Assembly: GCF_014873145.1 (NCBI RefSeq) | Contig: NZ_JADBEK010000001.1 | Location: 11,594,001-11,658,000, forward strand | Length of the DNA stretch: 64,000 nt | Direction of reading: 5' to 3' | From: Nonomuraea angiospora | Lineage (GTDB): Bacteria > Actinomycetota > Actinomycetes > Streptosporangiales > Streptosporangiaceae | Shown here: positions 5,885 through 13,790 of the stretch, piece by piece | Layout: every line of letters starts with the position of its first letter | How positions within the stretch are numbered: position 1 is the stretch's first letter | The notes under the pieces: generated by a model | Database searches by the model: none | Told to the model about the DNA's origin: nothing | Seen by the model: only the letters and a program-made list of their open reading frames with translations | Translations under genes and position numbers: made by a program

Positions 5885-8281
5885 ATGCAGGTCACCCCAC
5901 CCCTCCCGCTGCTGAGGCGAGTGCCGTCCGGCCTCTGGACGGCGCTGGCCTGGTGTGCGGGCCTGGCGCTCACGTTCCTGATGCGCGTCAGGCTGCCAGG
6001 TGAGGCGGAGCCCGCCTACAGCCCCGGCGCGTTGCTCTACCACTGGGACGGCCTGTCTTTCCTGATCGTGGCCACCGCGCTGGTCGTGACAGGCAGCACC
6101 CTGCTGGCCCGCCGCCCACTCCCGGCCCTGACCCTGCTGCTGGCCGCCTCCGCCGTGGCGTGCATGCCGCTGGGCGTAGGAGAGATCCCTTCGGCCCAGT
6201 TCCTGGCGGTCGACGCCGCCCTCTACTTCATCGCCGCCACTGCCCCACGCCGTACGAGCATCGCCGCCATCACCATTTCGCTCATCACGCTGGCGGGCTA
6301 TCTAGGGACGCGGCTGCTCTTCGGGTGGGTCGTCGGGACCTCGGCGGAGCTCGCCGTCGCCATGACGGCCGTCATCGCATGGCTGGTCGGCCGCTCGGTG
6401 CACCAGGCCCATGTCCACGCCGAGAGCCTGCGCGTCCAGGCCACCGCCCAAGCCATCACCAGCGAACGTCTCCGGATCGCCCGCGAGCTCCACGACATGG
6501 TCGCGCACAGCATCGGCATCATCGCCCTGCAGGCAGGTGCCGCCCGGCGAGTGATCGACACTCAGCCCGTGCGCGCCCGCGAAGCGCTGGGCGAGATCGA
6601 GACGGTCGGCCGCGAGACACTGTCAGGCCTACGCCGGATGCTCGGCGCCCTCCGCCACCCCGAGCCAACCCACCCACGAGAGACGACGCCCGTTACTCAC
6701 CTCATTCCAGTCCGACCACCGCAGAGCGAGTCGTTCGGCCGCTCCGTGTCGGCCGACCAGCAACCGGGCGCCGTGCCCAATCCGGCCCGACCATCGCAGC
6801 GCGAGTCGTCGGACCGCTTCCTGTCGGCCGACCAGCAACCGGGCGTCCTGCCCATTCCAGCCCAGCCATCGCAGCGCGAGTCGTCCGGCCCCTCCATGCC
6901 GGTCGACCAGCAACCGGGCGTCCTGCCCAATCCGGTCCGACCATTGCAGAGCGAGTCGTCCGGCCGCTCCATGCCGGTCGACCAGCAACCGGGCGCGCTG
7001 TCCGATCGGCCCGCACTGACCGAGCAGCGACCGGACGCGTCGGTCAGCAGGTACGCGTCAGTCGGGCCGCCGCAGCGGACGTCCGGTCACTCCGAATCGG
7101 TCCAGGTGCCGCCAGCTGTGTCTCTCGGTCCACCCGAATCGGGCCCCGCACCTTCGACTGCCCCGTTCGACTCGGGCCTGGCCCCTTTCGGCTCGGGTCT
7201 GGTCCCGCTTGGCCCGGACCTGGCCCCGGCCGGGCTGAGCGGCCTGGAGCGGCTTGCCGCGACGACGACGGCCGCCGGTGTTCAGGTCCAGGTGCGCTGG
7301 CGGGGTGTACGACGTCCGCTCCCTCCGGAGATCGACATGTCCGCCTACCGCATTGTCCAGGAGGCCGTCACCAACGTCACCCGCCATGCCGAGCACCCGT
7401 CGTGCCAGGTGACCGTCGACTTCGGTGATGAGGAGCTGGCCATCGAGGTCATCGACCCCGCACCTAGCCCTGACCCGAGCCTTCCCCTGGATCCCAGCCC
7501 GGATCTTTGCTCGAACCCCGGCCCGGATCTTTGCTCGGACACCAGCCCGGGCCTTTCTTCGGACTCCGGCCCGGGCCTTTCGTCGGGCCGCAGCTCGGGT
7601 CTTTCTTCGGGCGGTAGTCTGGATCTTTCCTTGGACTCCGGTTCGGGGCTTTTCGCGGGCCGCAGTCCAGGTCTTTCCTTGGGCTCCGGTTCGGGGCCTT
7701 CCTCAGACCGCAGTCCGGGTCCTTCCTCGGGCCGTAGTTTGGCTCTTTCCTCGGAGCCCAGTCCGGTTCTTTCCTTGGACTCCGCTCCGGGGTTTTTCAC
7801 GGGCCGCAGTCCGGGTCTTTCCTTGGGCTCCGGTTCGGCGCTTTCCTCAGACCGCAGTCCGGATCTTTCCTCGGACTCTGATTCGGGGCCTTCCACAGGC
7901 TGCAGTCCGGGTGTTTCCTTGGGCTTCGATTCGGGTCCTTCGCCGGACCTCAGCCGGGACATTGCCGCAGCCCCGGCTTGCGATCTCAAGCCCGCCGCCG
8001 ACCGTAGTTCCCGCTCCGTCCCCAGCTCCGCCCCCAGTTCCGACGCCAGCCTCAGCTCGGGTTCTGGTCCTGGTCTCGGTGCTGTTCCTGCCCACAACTC
8101 AGGCTCTGGTGCTGGGCGTCGGTTTGGGGGTGGCCGGGGGCGTAAGGCGGGGGTTGGGTATGGTCTGGTCGGGATGCGTGAACGAGTGGGTCTGTTGAAT
8201 GGCGTCTTCTATGCCGGGCCTCGCCAGGAAGGCGGTTTTCGGGTGGTGGCGCGCCTGCCCGTACCGGCGCGGGTGCGATGA
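5885..8281 (+). CDS. Sensor histidine kinase (HisKA_3 type) with repeat insertions in linker and ATP lid
   Basis: A 798-residue kinase from ATG 5885; family members are usually 380-450 residues. About five or six membrane helices occupy residues 10-170. The phospho-acceptor box ERLRIARELHDMVAHSIG puts the His at 203. The ATPase domain shows the N box (YRIVQEAVTNVTRHAEH, near 490) and the G2 box GYGLVGMRERVG (near 760). Two insertions explain the length: four 25-residue repeats (about 276-375) between the two domains, and roughly twenty Ser/Gly/Pro/Asp-rich octads (about 532-692) where the ATP lid should be. The usual DDGxG box is replaced by EVIDPAPSPD. The stop overlaps the response regulator start (ATGA), so the two form a two-component pair. 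Confidence 0.85.
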   Translation: MQVTPPLPLLRRVPSGLWTALAWCAGLALTFLMRVRLPGEAEPAYSPGALLYHWDGLSFLIVATALVVTGSTLLARRPLPALTLLLAASAVACMPLGVGEIPSAQFLAVDAALYFIAATAPRRTSIAAITISLITLAGYLGTRLLFGWVVGTSAELAVAMTAVIAWLVGRSVHQAHVHAESLRVQATAQAITSERLRIARELHDMVAHSIGIIALQAGAARRVIDTQPVRAREALGEIETVGRETLSGLRRMLGALRHPEPTHPRETTPVTHLIPVRPPQSESFGRSVSADQQPGAVPNPARPSQRESSDRFLSADQQPGVLPIPAQPSQRESSGPSMPVDQQPGVLPNPVRPLQSESSGRSMPVDQQPGALSDRPALTEQRPDASVSRYASVGPPQRTSGHSESVQVPPAVSLGPPESGPAPSTAPFDSGLAPFGSGLVPLGPDLAPAGLSGLERLAATTTAAGVQVQVRWRGVRRPLPPEIDMSAYRIVQEAVTNVTRHAEHPSCQVTVDFGDEELAIEVIDPAPSPDPSLPLDPSPDLCSNPGPDLCSDTSPGLSSDSGPGLSSGRSSGLSSGGSLDLSLDSGSGLFAGRSPGLSLGSGSGPSSDRSPGPSSGRSLALSSEPSPVLSLDSAPGFFTGRSPGLSLGSGSALSSDRSPDLSSDSDSGPSTGCSPGVSLGFDSGPSPDLSRDIAAAPACDLKPAADRSSRSVPSSAPSSDASLSSGSGPGLGAVPAHNSGSGAGRRFGGGRGRKAGVGYGLVGMRERVGLLNGVFYAGPRQEGGFRVVARLPVPARVR
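6712..7011. repeat. 75-bp repeat, four copies, in the histidine kinase linker
   Basis: Copies start at 6712, 6787, 6862 and 6937. Each encodes a 25-residue unit containing QRESSG..PVDQQPGVLP. The unit is a multiple of three and keeps the kinase frame. It lies between the His-containing dimerisation helix and the ATPase domain. Confidence 0.9.
7480..7960. repeat. 24-bp minisatellite, about twenty units, in the kinase ATP lid
   Basis: Spacing between the repeated ggatctttgctcg blocks at 7501 and 7525 is 24 bases, and the pattern continues with substitutions to about 7960. It encodes octads such as SPGLSLGS, SSDRSPGP and SLDSGSGL. It is far more diverged than the 36-bp and 114-bp arrays, which suggests an older array or relaxed selection. 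Confidence 0.85.
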
Positions 8282-8940
8282 ACGTCCGTGTACTGCTGGC
8301 CGATGACCAGCCGCTCATTCGGACCGCGCTGCAGATGGTCATCACTGACGCACCGGATCTTGAGCTCGTCGGCGAGGCGGGAACGGGTACGGAGGCGGTT
8401 CGCCTGACCGAGGAGCTGCGGCCCGATGTCGTGGTGATGGACATCCGCATGCCTGGCATGGACGGCATTGAGGCCACCCGCTTGATCACGGCCGGTCCCA
8501 CCGATGCCCGCGTCATCGTCCTGACGACGTTCGACGAGGACGATTACGTGTACGGGGCGTTGCGGTCCGGGGCGTCCGGGTTTCTCGTCAAGGACATGGC
8601 GCTTGATGACATTCTTGCGGCGATTCGCGTGGTCGCTGCTGGAGATGCCCTGATCGCGCCTAGTGTCACCCGTCGGCTGATCGAGGAGTTCGCCGCTCGC
8701 CCTCAGCCCGGTCCGCGCCATCGGTCCCTCGACGGCATCACCGACCGGGAACGCGAGGTGCTGACCCTCATCGCTCGTGGGCTGTCCAACACGGAGATCG
8801 CCACCGATCTGGTTCTGAGCGTTGCCACGGTCAAGGCGTACGTGTCGAGGCTGCTGACCAAGCTGCACGCCCGTGACCGCGTTCAGCTCGTCATCATCGC
8901 CTACGAGGCGGGCCTGGTGTCAGCGTCCAGTGGCGGATAG
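8278..8940 (+). CDS. NarL/FixJ-type response regulator
   Basis: A 220-residue regulator with a receiver domain (acidic pair LLADDQ, phospho-acceptor D55 in VVMDIRMPG, Thr in VLTTF, Lys in FLVKD) and a LuxR-type helix-turn-helix (ITDREREVLTLIARGLSNTE..., then VATVKAYVSRLLTKL). It overlaps the kinase stop by ATGA, the normal arrangement for cognate pairs. Everything expected for a working phospho-regulated DNA-binding protein is present. The target genes are unknown; the neighbouring hydrolase and acyltransferase are candidates by position only. Confidence 0.93.
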   Translation: MNVRVLLADDQPLIRTALQMVITDAPDLELVGEAGTGTEAVRLTEELRPDVVVMDIRMPGMDGIEATRLITAGPTDARVIVLTTFDEDDYVYGALRSGASGFLVKDMALDDILAAIRVVAAGDALIAPSVTRRLIEEFAARPQPGPRHRSLDGITDREREVLTLIARGLSNTEIATDLVLSVATVKAYVSRLLTKLHARDRVQLVIIAYEAGLVSASSGG

Positions 8941-8970
8941 GTCCCGCTAAGGGGGATAGGGTTGCTCGCT

Positions 8971-9125
8971 CCGAAACCACGTCACCCAGCAAGTGACCCC
9001 CTCCCCACGCGGGGAAACCCTCCGCCAAACAGCCGCCGGAAACCACATCACCAGCAAGGGACCCTCTCTCCACTGGAAAATCGCCGGCCAAAACGCGCCA
9101 GGAACCACATCACACCCAGAGGCGT
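8971..9125. repeat. Three degenerate ~65-bp direct repeats in a convergent gap
   Basis: The motif ggaaaccac(g/a)tcaccagcaag(t/g)gaccc begins near 8971, 9037 and 9101, followed in the first two by related sequence. The copies sit between the convergent response regulator and pentapeptide-repeat genes. No gene is seen in the gap. Confidence 0.6.
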
Positions 9126-9142
9126 CTGGTGAGAGGCTTTCT

Positions 9143-9988
9143 CTACTTCCGCGTTGGCGGCGTCTTCCGGTCCAGAGCCGGCAGGCCCAGGGCGCCTTCC
9201 AGGTGGGCCTTGCGGAAGGTTGTGCCGTCCAGTTGGGCGCCGGTGAAGTCGGCCTGGCGGAGGTCGGCGCCGGTGAAGTCGGCTGTGCGGAGGTCCGCGC
9301 CGGTGAAGCGGGCTTGAGGCAGGACGGCGTTCTTGAAGTGGGCCGTACGGAGGTCCGCATTGGTGAAGTGTGCCTGGGGCAGGGTGGCGTCCGTGAAGTC
9401 GATGCCGCGCAGGTCCGTGCCGGACAGGTCGGTGGAGCGGAGGGTGACGCCGTCGGCGGCCACGGGGCCGGTGGAGACGGGGCCGCGGTCGGACTTGCGG
9501 TCGCGGCGGCCGAGCACGGTCAGGGCGGCCTCGACGGTCAGGTGGGGGCGGGGCGTCGCCTGGCCACGGGCACGGTCCTGCAGGTAGGCGGCGATGCTCA
9601 GCGTCACCTTCCAGGCGAAGGACGGCGCCTCGTGGGCGATGTCCTCCAGCTCGTAGAGGCCCTGGACGCGGGCGCTGGAGTCGCTGGACCTGAGGTCCTT
9701 CAGCGCCTTGTCGTAGCGCGCCTGAAACTGCTTCTGCATCTCGAGCGAGACGGTCTGGGAGCTGAAGTAGAACGTCCCGACCAGGCCGGCCAGGGAGAGC
9801 GCGACGGTGACGAGCGAGCCGACCTGCATGAGCATCGTCCGGGTGGCGGTCACCGCCTCGGCCCGCTGGTCCGGCGCGAGCGCTTTGACGTCCGCGGTCA
9901 TCCGGCGGGTGACGGGGCCGAGCAGCGCCCCGACGGCCACGGCCGAGCCGGCGACCACCACCCCGAGCACGATCATCAGAAATGTCAT
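9143..9988 (-). CDS. Pentapeptide-repeat membrane protein
   Basis: A 281-residue protein. ATG 9988 has a GAAGAGG ribosome site six bases upstream, better than the longer ORF start. Two membrane helices lie near the N-terminus (MTFLMIVLGVVVAGSAVAVG and a second at MLMQVGSLVTVALSLAGLVG), enclosing a short loop. A helical region follows, and residues ~190-265 have A(D/N)L/F-xx pentapeptides such as FTNADLRTAHFKNAVL, which fold into a right-handed quadrilateral beta-helix. The role is unknown. It is probably a membrane-tethered scaffold with the beta-helix in the cytoplasm. Confidence 0.8.
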   Translation of the reverse strand: MTFLMIVLGVVVAGSAVAVGALLGPVTRRMTADVKALAPDQRAEAVTATRTMLMQVGSLVTVALSLAGLVGTFYFSSQTVSLEMQKQFQARYDKALKDLRSSDSSARVQGLYELEDIAHEAPSFAWKVTLSIAAYLQDRARGQATPRPHLTVEAALTVLGRRDRKSDRGPVSTGPVAADGVTLRSTDLSGTDLRGIDFTDATLPQAHFTNADLRTAHFKNAVLPQARFTGADLRTADFTGADLRQADFTGAQLDGTTFRKAHLEGALGLPALDRKTPPTRK

Positions 9989-10010
9989 GTTGCGCCTCTT
10001 CCGCTGACAA

Positions 10011-10040
10011 GGCCCGGCGTCCCGAAGGGTCGGCCGGGCC
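10011..10040 (-). terminator. Hairpin downstream of nadE
   Basis: GGCCCGGC (10011-10018) pairs with GCCGGGCC (10033-10040) around a 14-base loop, between nadE and the next leftward gene. No strong T-run follows, as is usual in actinomycetes. Confidence 0.55.
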
Positions 10041-10109
10041 ATATTAGCGGAGCGGTAATGGCTATTTCTTGGGTTGATCGTCGTGTTGAGATATAAGGGT
10101 TATGGCCGT

Positions 10110-11882
10110 TTAATCGGTGGTTTCGCGCCATCTGTTGGTGATGGGGAGGCGGCGGTCGCGGCCGAAGTTCTTCGGGGTGATCTTGGGGCCGGGCGGATAC
10201 TGGCGACGCTTGTACTCGGCCAGGTCGACCAGCCTGATGACCCTCGTGACCAGCTCCGGATCGTGGCCGGCCGCGATGAGCTCCTTCGAGCCCATGTCCT
10301 TCTCCACGTAATCGTCCAGCAGGCGGTCGAGGATTTCGTAAGGCGGGAGGGAGTCGGTGTCGCGCTGGTCGGGGCGGAGTTCGGCGCTCGGCTCCTTGGT
10401 GATGGAATTTTCGGGAATGGGGGTTTTCGCGTCGAGCAGGAATTGTGGCAGCGAATTGGCGTTGCGCCACCTCGACAGTTCCCACACCATCGTCTTCGGG
10501 ACGTCCTTGATGGGGGCGAAGCCGCCGGCCGAGTCGCCGTAGAGGGTGGAGTAGCCCGTCGCCAGCTCGCTCTTGTTGCCGGTCGTCAGGACCAGGTGGC
10601 CGTGCTGGTTGGACAGGCCCATGAGGATCATGCCGCGTACCCTCGCCTGGAGGTTCTCGGCCGCCAGGCCCGAGAGCTCGATCTCCTTCTCGAAGGCGTC
10701 GACGATGTCGGCGATCGGGGCGATCCGGGAGTTGACGCCCTGCCTGCGGACGAGTTCCTCGGCGTCGGCCAGGGAGTGGTCCGAGGAGTATCGGGAGGGC
10801 ATGAGCACCACGTTGACGCGCGAGGGGCCGATGGCGTCGGAGGCGATGGTGGCGGTCAGGGCCGAGTCGATGCCGCCGGACAGTCCCAGGATGACCGACT
10901 GGAAGCCGTTCTTGGCCACGTAGTCGCGCACCGCCAGGACCAGGGCCGCGTACACCTCGCCGTGCAGGTCCAGGTGCTCCGCGATCGTCGCGGGCGCCGG
11001 CTCGTACGGCTCCACGGGGTCCTGAGAGAGCACCAGGCGCTCGACGGTGATGGTGGAGCCGTCACCCGCGTCGTACGGGAAGGAGCCCGTCTCGGCGTCC
11101 GAGACCGGCAGCTCCAGGTCGACCGTCAGCAGCTCCTCCCGGAACTGGCCCGCCCGCGCCACCAGCTCGCCCGAGGCGTCCACCACGATCGAGTCGCCGT
11201 CGAAGACCAGCTCGTCCTGGCCGCCGACCTGGTTGACGTAGACGAGGGCGCAGCCTGCCTCGCGTGCCCGGCGCGCGCACAGCTCGAGGCGTACGTCGTC
11301 CTTCTCCTTCTCGTACGGCGAGGCGTTCGGCGAGATCAGCAGCCCGGCGCCCGCCTGGCCCACGACGGCCACGGGGCCGCCCTCCTGCCAGAGGTCCTCG
11401 CACACCGCGATCGCCACGTCCACGCCGTGCAGCCGGAAGATCGGCAGCCGGTCGCCGCGCACGAAGTAGCGGTATTCGTCGAACACCCCGTAGTTGGGCA
11501 GATGGTGCTTGGCCGTGCGGGTCACCACCTCGCCCTTGTGGAGCAGCGCGGCCGCGTCCAGCGGGGCGCCCTTCGGCTGGCCGACCCGGGGCGCCAGTCC
11601 GGCGCGGTCGACGTAGCCGACCACCACCGGCAGGTCGCCCAGGCCCTCCCGCTCCAGCCTGCGCGCCACCTCCTCCAGGGTCCGGATGCTGGCGTCCACG
11701 AAGGACGTACGCAGCACCAGGTCCTCCACGGGATAGCCGGTGAGGAACATCTCGGTGAAGACGACAAGATGGGCGCCGCGGTCGGCGGCGTCGCGGGTCC
11801 ACGCGATCAGCCGCTCGGCGTTGCCGTCAAGGTCGCCGACGGACGGGTTCATCTGGGCCAGGGCGATACGCAGTTGTGCCAC
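10110..11882 (-). CDS. nadE: Glutamine-dependent NAD+ synthetase
   Basis: A 590-residue two-domain enzyme that amidates nicotinate adenine dinucleotide to NAD+ using glutamine and ATP in the cytoplasm. The N-terminal nitrilase-fold glutaminase has E44 in LVVFTEMFLTGYP, the Lys in RTAKHHLPNYGVFDE and the nucleophile Cys in VAIAVCEDLW. The C-terminal synthetase has the PP-loop LGLSGGIDSALT, then TTGNKSELATGYST and DSAGGFAPIKDVPKT. Length and motifs are complete. The start is an ATG followed by AQLRIALAQMNPSVGDL. A short degenerate copy of this gene's beginning lies upstream at 13489-13632. Confidence 0.95.
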   Translation of the reverse strand: MAQLRIALAQMNPSVGDLDGNAERLIAWTRDAADRGAHLVVFTEMFLTGYPVEDLVLRTSFVDASIRTLEEVARRLEREGLGDLPVVVGYVDRAGLAPRVGQPKGAPLDAAALLHKGEVVTRTAKHHLPNYGVFDEYRYFVRGDRLPIFRLHGVDVAIAVCEDLWQEGGPVAVVGQAGAGLLISPNASPYEKEKDDVRLELCARRAREAGCALVYVNQVGGQDELVFDGDSIVVDASGELVARAGQFREELLTVDLELPVSDAETGSFPYDAGDGSTITVERLVLSQDPVEPYEPAPATIAEHLDLHGEVYAALVLAVRDYVAKNGFQSVILGLSGGIDSALTATIASDAIGPSRVNVVLMPSRYSSDHSLADAEELVRRQGVNSRIAPIADIVDAFEKEIELSGLAAENLQARVRGMILMGLSNQHGHLVLTTGNKSELATGYSTLYGDSAGGFAPIKDVPKTMVWELSRWRNANSLPQFLLDAKTPIPENSITKEPSAELRPDQRDTDSLPPYEILDRLLDDYVEKDMGSKELIAAGHDPELVTRVIRLVDLAEYKRRQYPPGPKITPKNFGRDRRLPITNRWRETTD

Positions 11883-11915
11883 GTCGCCAAGCCTAGTACG
11901 GCGCGATTTTTATCG

Positions 11916-13487
11916 TCAAAGCGACGAAAAGGAACTCTTTTCGCCGGGTGTAACAAAACCTGACTCGTACGCGGCCATAACCAGCTGCGCCCGGTCGAAC
12001 AGCCCGAGATGCTCCAAGAGCGACTTGACCATGAGGGCCACCTCCTCCTCGGACAAGGAGAGCGTCTGGCCGATCTGGCGGTTCGTCAGGCCGCGGGCGA
12101 CGAGTTTCAGCACGTCGAGCTGGGAGTCGGCGAGCCCGGCCAGCGCCGGGGGAGAGTCCGGGTCGACGCGTCCCGCGAAGCCCGCGATCAGCCGGGTCGT
12201 GATCGTCGGGTCGATGAGCGCGTCCCCGGCGGACGCGGCCCTGATCGCGGCCAGGAACTGCTCGGGAGCCGACGTTTTCAGGATGAATCCGCTCACTCCC
12301 GCCCGCAACGCCGCATAAAGGTTCTCGTCGCTGCCGAACGTGGTCATCATGATCACCTTCGGCGGCCGGGTTTCGGACAGGATGCGGCGGGCGGCGGCCA
12401 GGCCGTCCAGGTGGGGCATCTGGATGTCGAGCAGCACCACGTCGGGGCCGGTCTCGGCCACGAGCGCGATGGCCTCCTCGCCGTTGGTCGCCTCACCGAC
12501 CATCGTCACCCCCGGCTCGGATTCCAGCATCGCCCGCACGCCCGCCCGTACGAGCGCCTGGTCGTCGGCCACCACGACCCGCAGCGCCGGCGCGGCGTCG
12601 GAAACGGCGGCGGATCCAGCGGCGGCGGACCTAGCGACGGCGGGCCCAGCGGCGGCGTGTCCAGCGACGGCGTGCCCAGTTACGGCGGCGTGCCCAGCGG
12701 CGGGGGTCTCCGCCGGAAGGTGTGGCCGCCCGTCGGGGGCGGGGGACTCCAGGCGTTGGGCGAGCATGTCGGCCTCCAGGCGCTGCAGCCCCGCCGACAG
12801 GTCGAGGCCCAGCTCGTCCCGCCACACCGACCGCGCCCTGCGCAGCGCCGCCAGCGCGTCGCCCTGGCGGCCCAGCCCGTACAGGGCCGTGGCGAGCAGC
12901 CGCCACGCCTCCTCCCGCAGCGGGTACGCCGACGCGTGCGCCTCCAGGTCGGCCACCAGCGACGTCGCCCGACCCAGAGCGAGGCCCGCCCCGGCCCGGC
13001 GCTCGACGGCGATCAGGCGCAGCTCCTCCAGCCGGCCCGCCTCCGTCGCGGCCCAGCTCAGCTCGCCGAACTCGGCCAGCGCGGGCCCCCGCCACAGCTC
13101 CAGCGCCGTGTCCATGGCCGCCCACACCCGGCCCGGGTCGCCTTCCGACTTCACCAGGGCCTCGAACCGCCACGCGTCCACCTGCTCGGTCGCGGCCCGC
13201 AGGGCGTATCCGGGCGGCGCGGAGACCAGCACGCGGGCCTCCTCGCGGGGTGCGCGATCGGGTTCGAGGGCGCGGCGCAGGCGGGAGACGTACCCCTGAA
13301 TGGTGGACAGGGCCTGTGCGGGCGGCGCGCCCGGCCAGAGCTCGTCGATGAGGGTGTTCACGGGCACGGCGCGGCCGCCGGCGACGAGCAGGCGCGCGAG
13401 CACCGCCCGCTGCCGCTGGCCGCCGAGATCGAGAGGGGCGCCGTCGGCCCAGGCCTGGAACGGTCCCAGCGCGGTGAATGTCAGCAT
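11916..13487 (-). CDS. SARP (BTAD) activator fused to a LuxR-type response regulator
   Basis: A 523-residue fusion from ATG 13487, chosen for the AGCAGGG ribosome site; a longer start at 13523 is possible. Residues 1-95 are an OmpR-like winged helix (LTFTALGPFQAW...LIDELWPGAPPAQALSTIQG). Residues ~100-245 are the bacterial transcription activation domain (VDAWRFEALV...WRDELGLDLSAGLQRLEADM). After a repetitive Ala/Gly/His linker (about seven 5-residue units) come a receiver (VVVADDQALVRAG, phospho-acceptor in VVLLDIQMPH, ILKTS) and a LuxR-like HTH whose recognition helix (LSEEEVALMVKSLLEHL) departs from the TVKxHV consensus. SARPs usually activate antibiotic clusters. No cluster is adjacent. 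Confidence 0.85.
   Translation of the reverse strand: MLTFTALGPFQAWADGAPLDLGGQRQRAVLARLLVAGGRAVPVNTLIDELWPGAPPAQALSTIQGYVSRLRRALEPDRAPREEARVLVSAPPGYALRAATEQVDAWRFEALVKSEGDPGRVWAAMDTALELWRGPALAEFGELSWAATEAGRLEELRLIAVERRAGAGLALGRATSLVADLEAHASAYPLREEAWRLLATALYGLGRQGDALAALRRARSVWRDELGLDLSAGLQRLEADMLAQRLESPAPDGRPHLPAETPAAGHAAVTGHAVAGHAAAGPAVARSAAAGSAAVSDAAPALRVVVADDQALVRAGVRAMLESEPGVTMVGEATNGEEAIALVAETGPDVVLLDIQMPHLDGLAAARRILSETRPPKVIMMTTFGSDENLYAALRAGVSGFILKTSAPEQFLAAIRAASAGDALIDPTITTRLIAGFAGRVDPDSPPALAGLADSQLDVLKLVARGLTNRQIGQTLSLSEEEVALMVKSLLEHLGLFDRAQLVMAAYESGFVTPGEKSSFSSL
12598..12706. repeat. ~15-bp repeats encoding the SARP-receiver linker
   Basis: Imperfect 15-base units (gcggcgtgtccagcgacg-like) encode roughly seven five-residue blocks (AAGHA, AVTGHA, VAGHA, AAGPA, VARSA, AAGSA). 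They form the flexible linker between the BTAD and receiver domains. Confidence 0.65.
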
Positions 13488-13488
13488 G

Positions 13489-13632
13489 TCACACCCTGCT
13501 GGGAGTCCGAACGGCATACGCATCGCCAGTTCCTCTGCGGGGGTTACCGGTGAGGAACATCTTGGTGAAGACGACGAAGTGGGCTCCGTGTTCGGCGGTC
13601 AGGTCGCCGATGAGGGTGTTCGCGTGTGCCAC
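13489..13632 (-). pseudogene. nadE 5' fragment upstream of the SARP fusion
   Basis: A GTG-started 47-codon ORF contains EHGAHFVVFTKMFLTGNP, clearly the nadE segment DRGAHLVVFTEMFLTGYP (nadE residues 35-51). The leader just before it (gtgccac..cgccaagccta) also matches the nadE start region. Most of nadE residues 8-30 are missing and nothing after residue 52 remains. It is a partial duplicate with an internal deletion, ending one base before the SARP start codon. Confidence 0.75.
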
Positions 13633-13642
13633 GCGCCAAGCC

Positions 13643-13790
13643 TAGGCATGTCAGGCGTAACTTTGAACTCCTCCCCGGGGGCTAGAAGCCCGAAGGCCGG
13701 AGATTCTCCCGTCACGTCGCAGTCAAGCAGCGTGCGGGGGTTGACGCTTCGTAGACCGGGTAACCCCGAGGTCTCCACGTCCTGGCACCG
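13643..13790 (-). ncRNA. Candidate TnpB guide RNA (omega/reRNA) and IS right end
   Basis: The tnpB 3' end is followed by a structured block on the minus strand: CTCCGG...CCGGGGAG enclosing GGGC-TTCTA-GCCC, then GGAGGAGTTCAA ending at 13663. A hairpin plus ...TTCAA is the usual right end of IS200/IS605-type elements and the 3' end of the guide-RNA scaffold. If so, the guide starts at 13662 and reads AGTTACGCCTGACATGCCTA. The 5' end of the RNA inside tnpB is a guess. Confidence 0.5.

Noticed and set aside
7345..8097. Leftward Glu/Arg/Pro repeat ORF opposite the kinase
   Set aside because: It is the antisense reading of the 24-bp array. The sense frame continues into the intact G2 box of the kinase.
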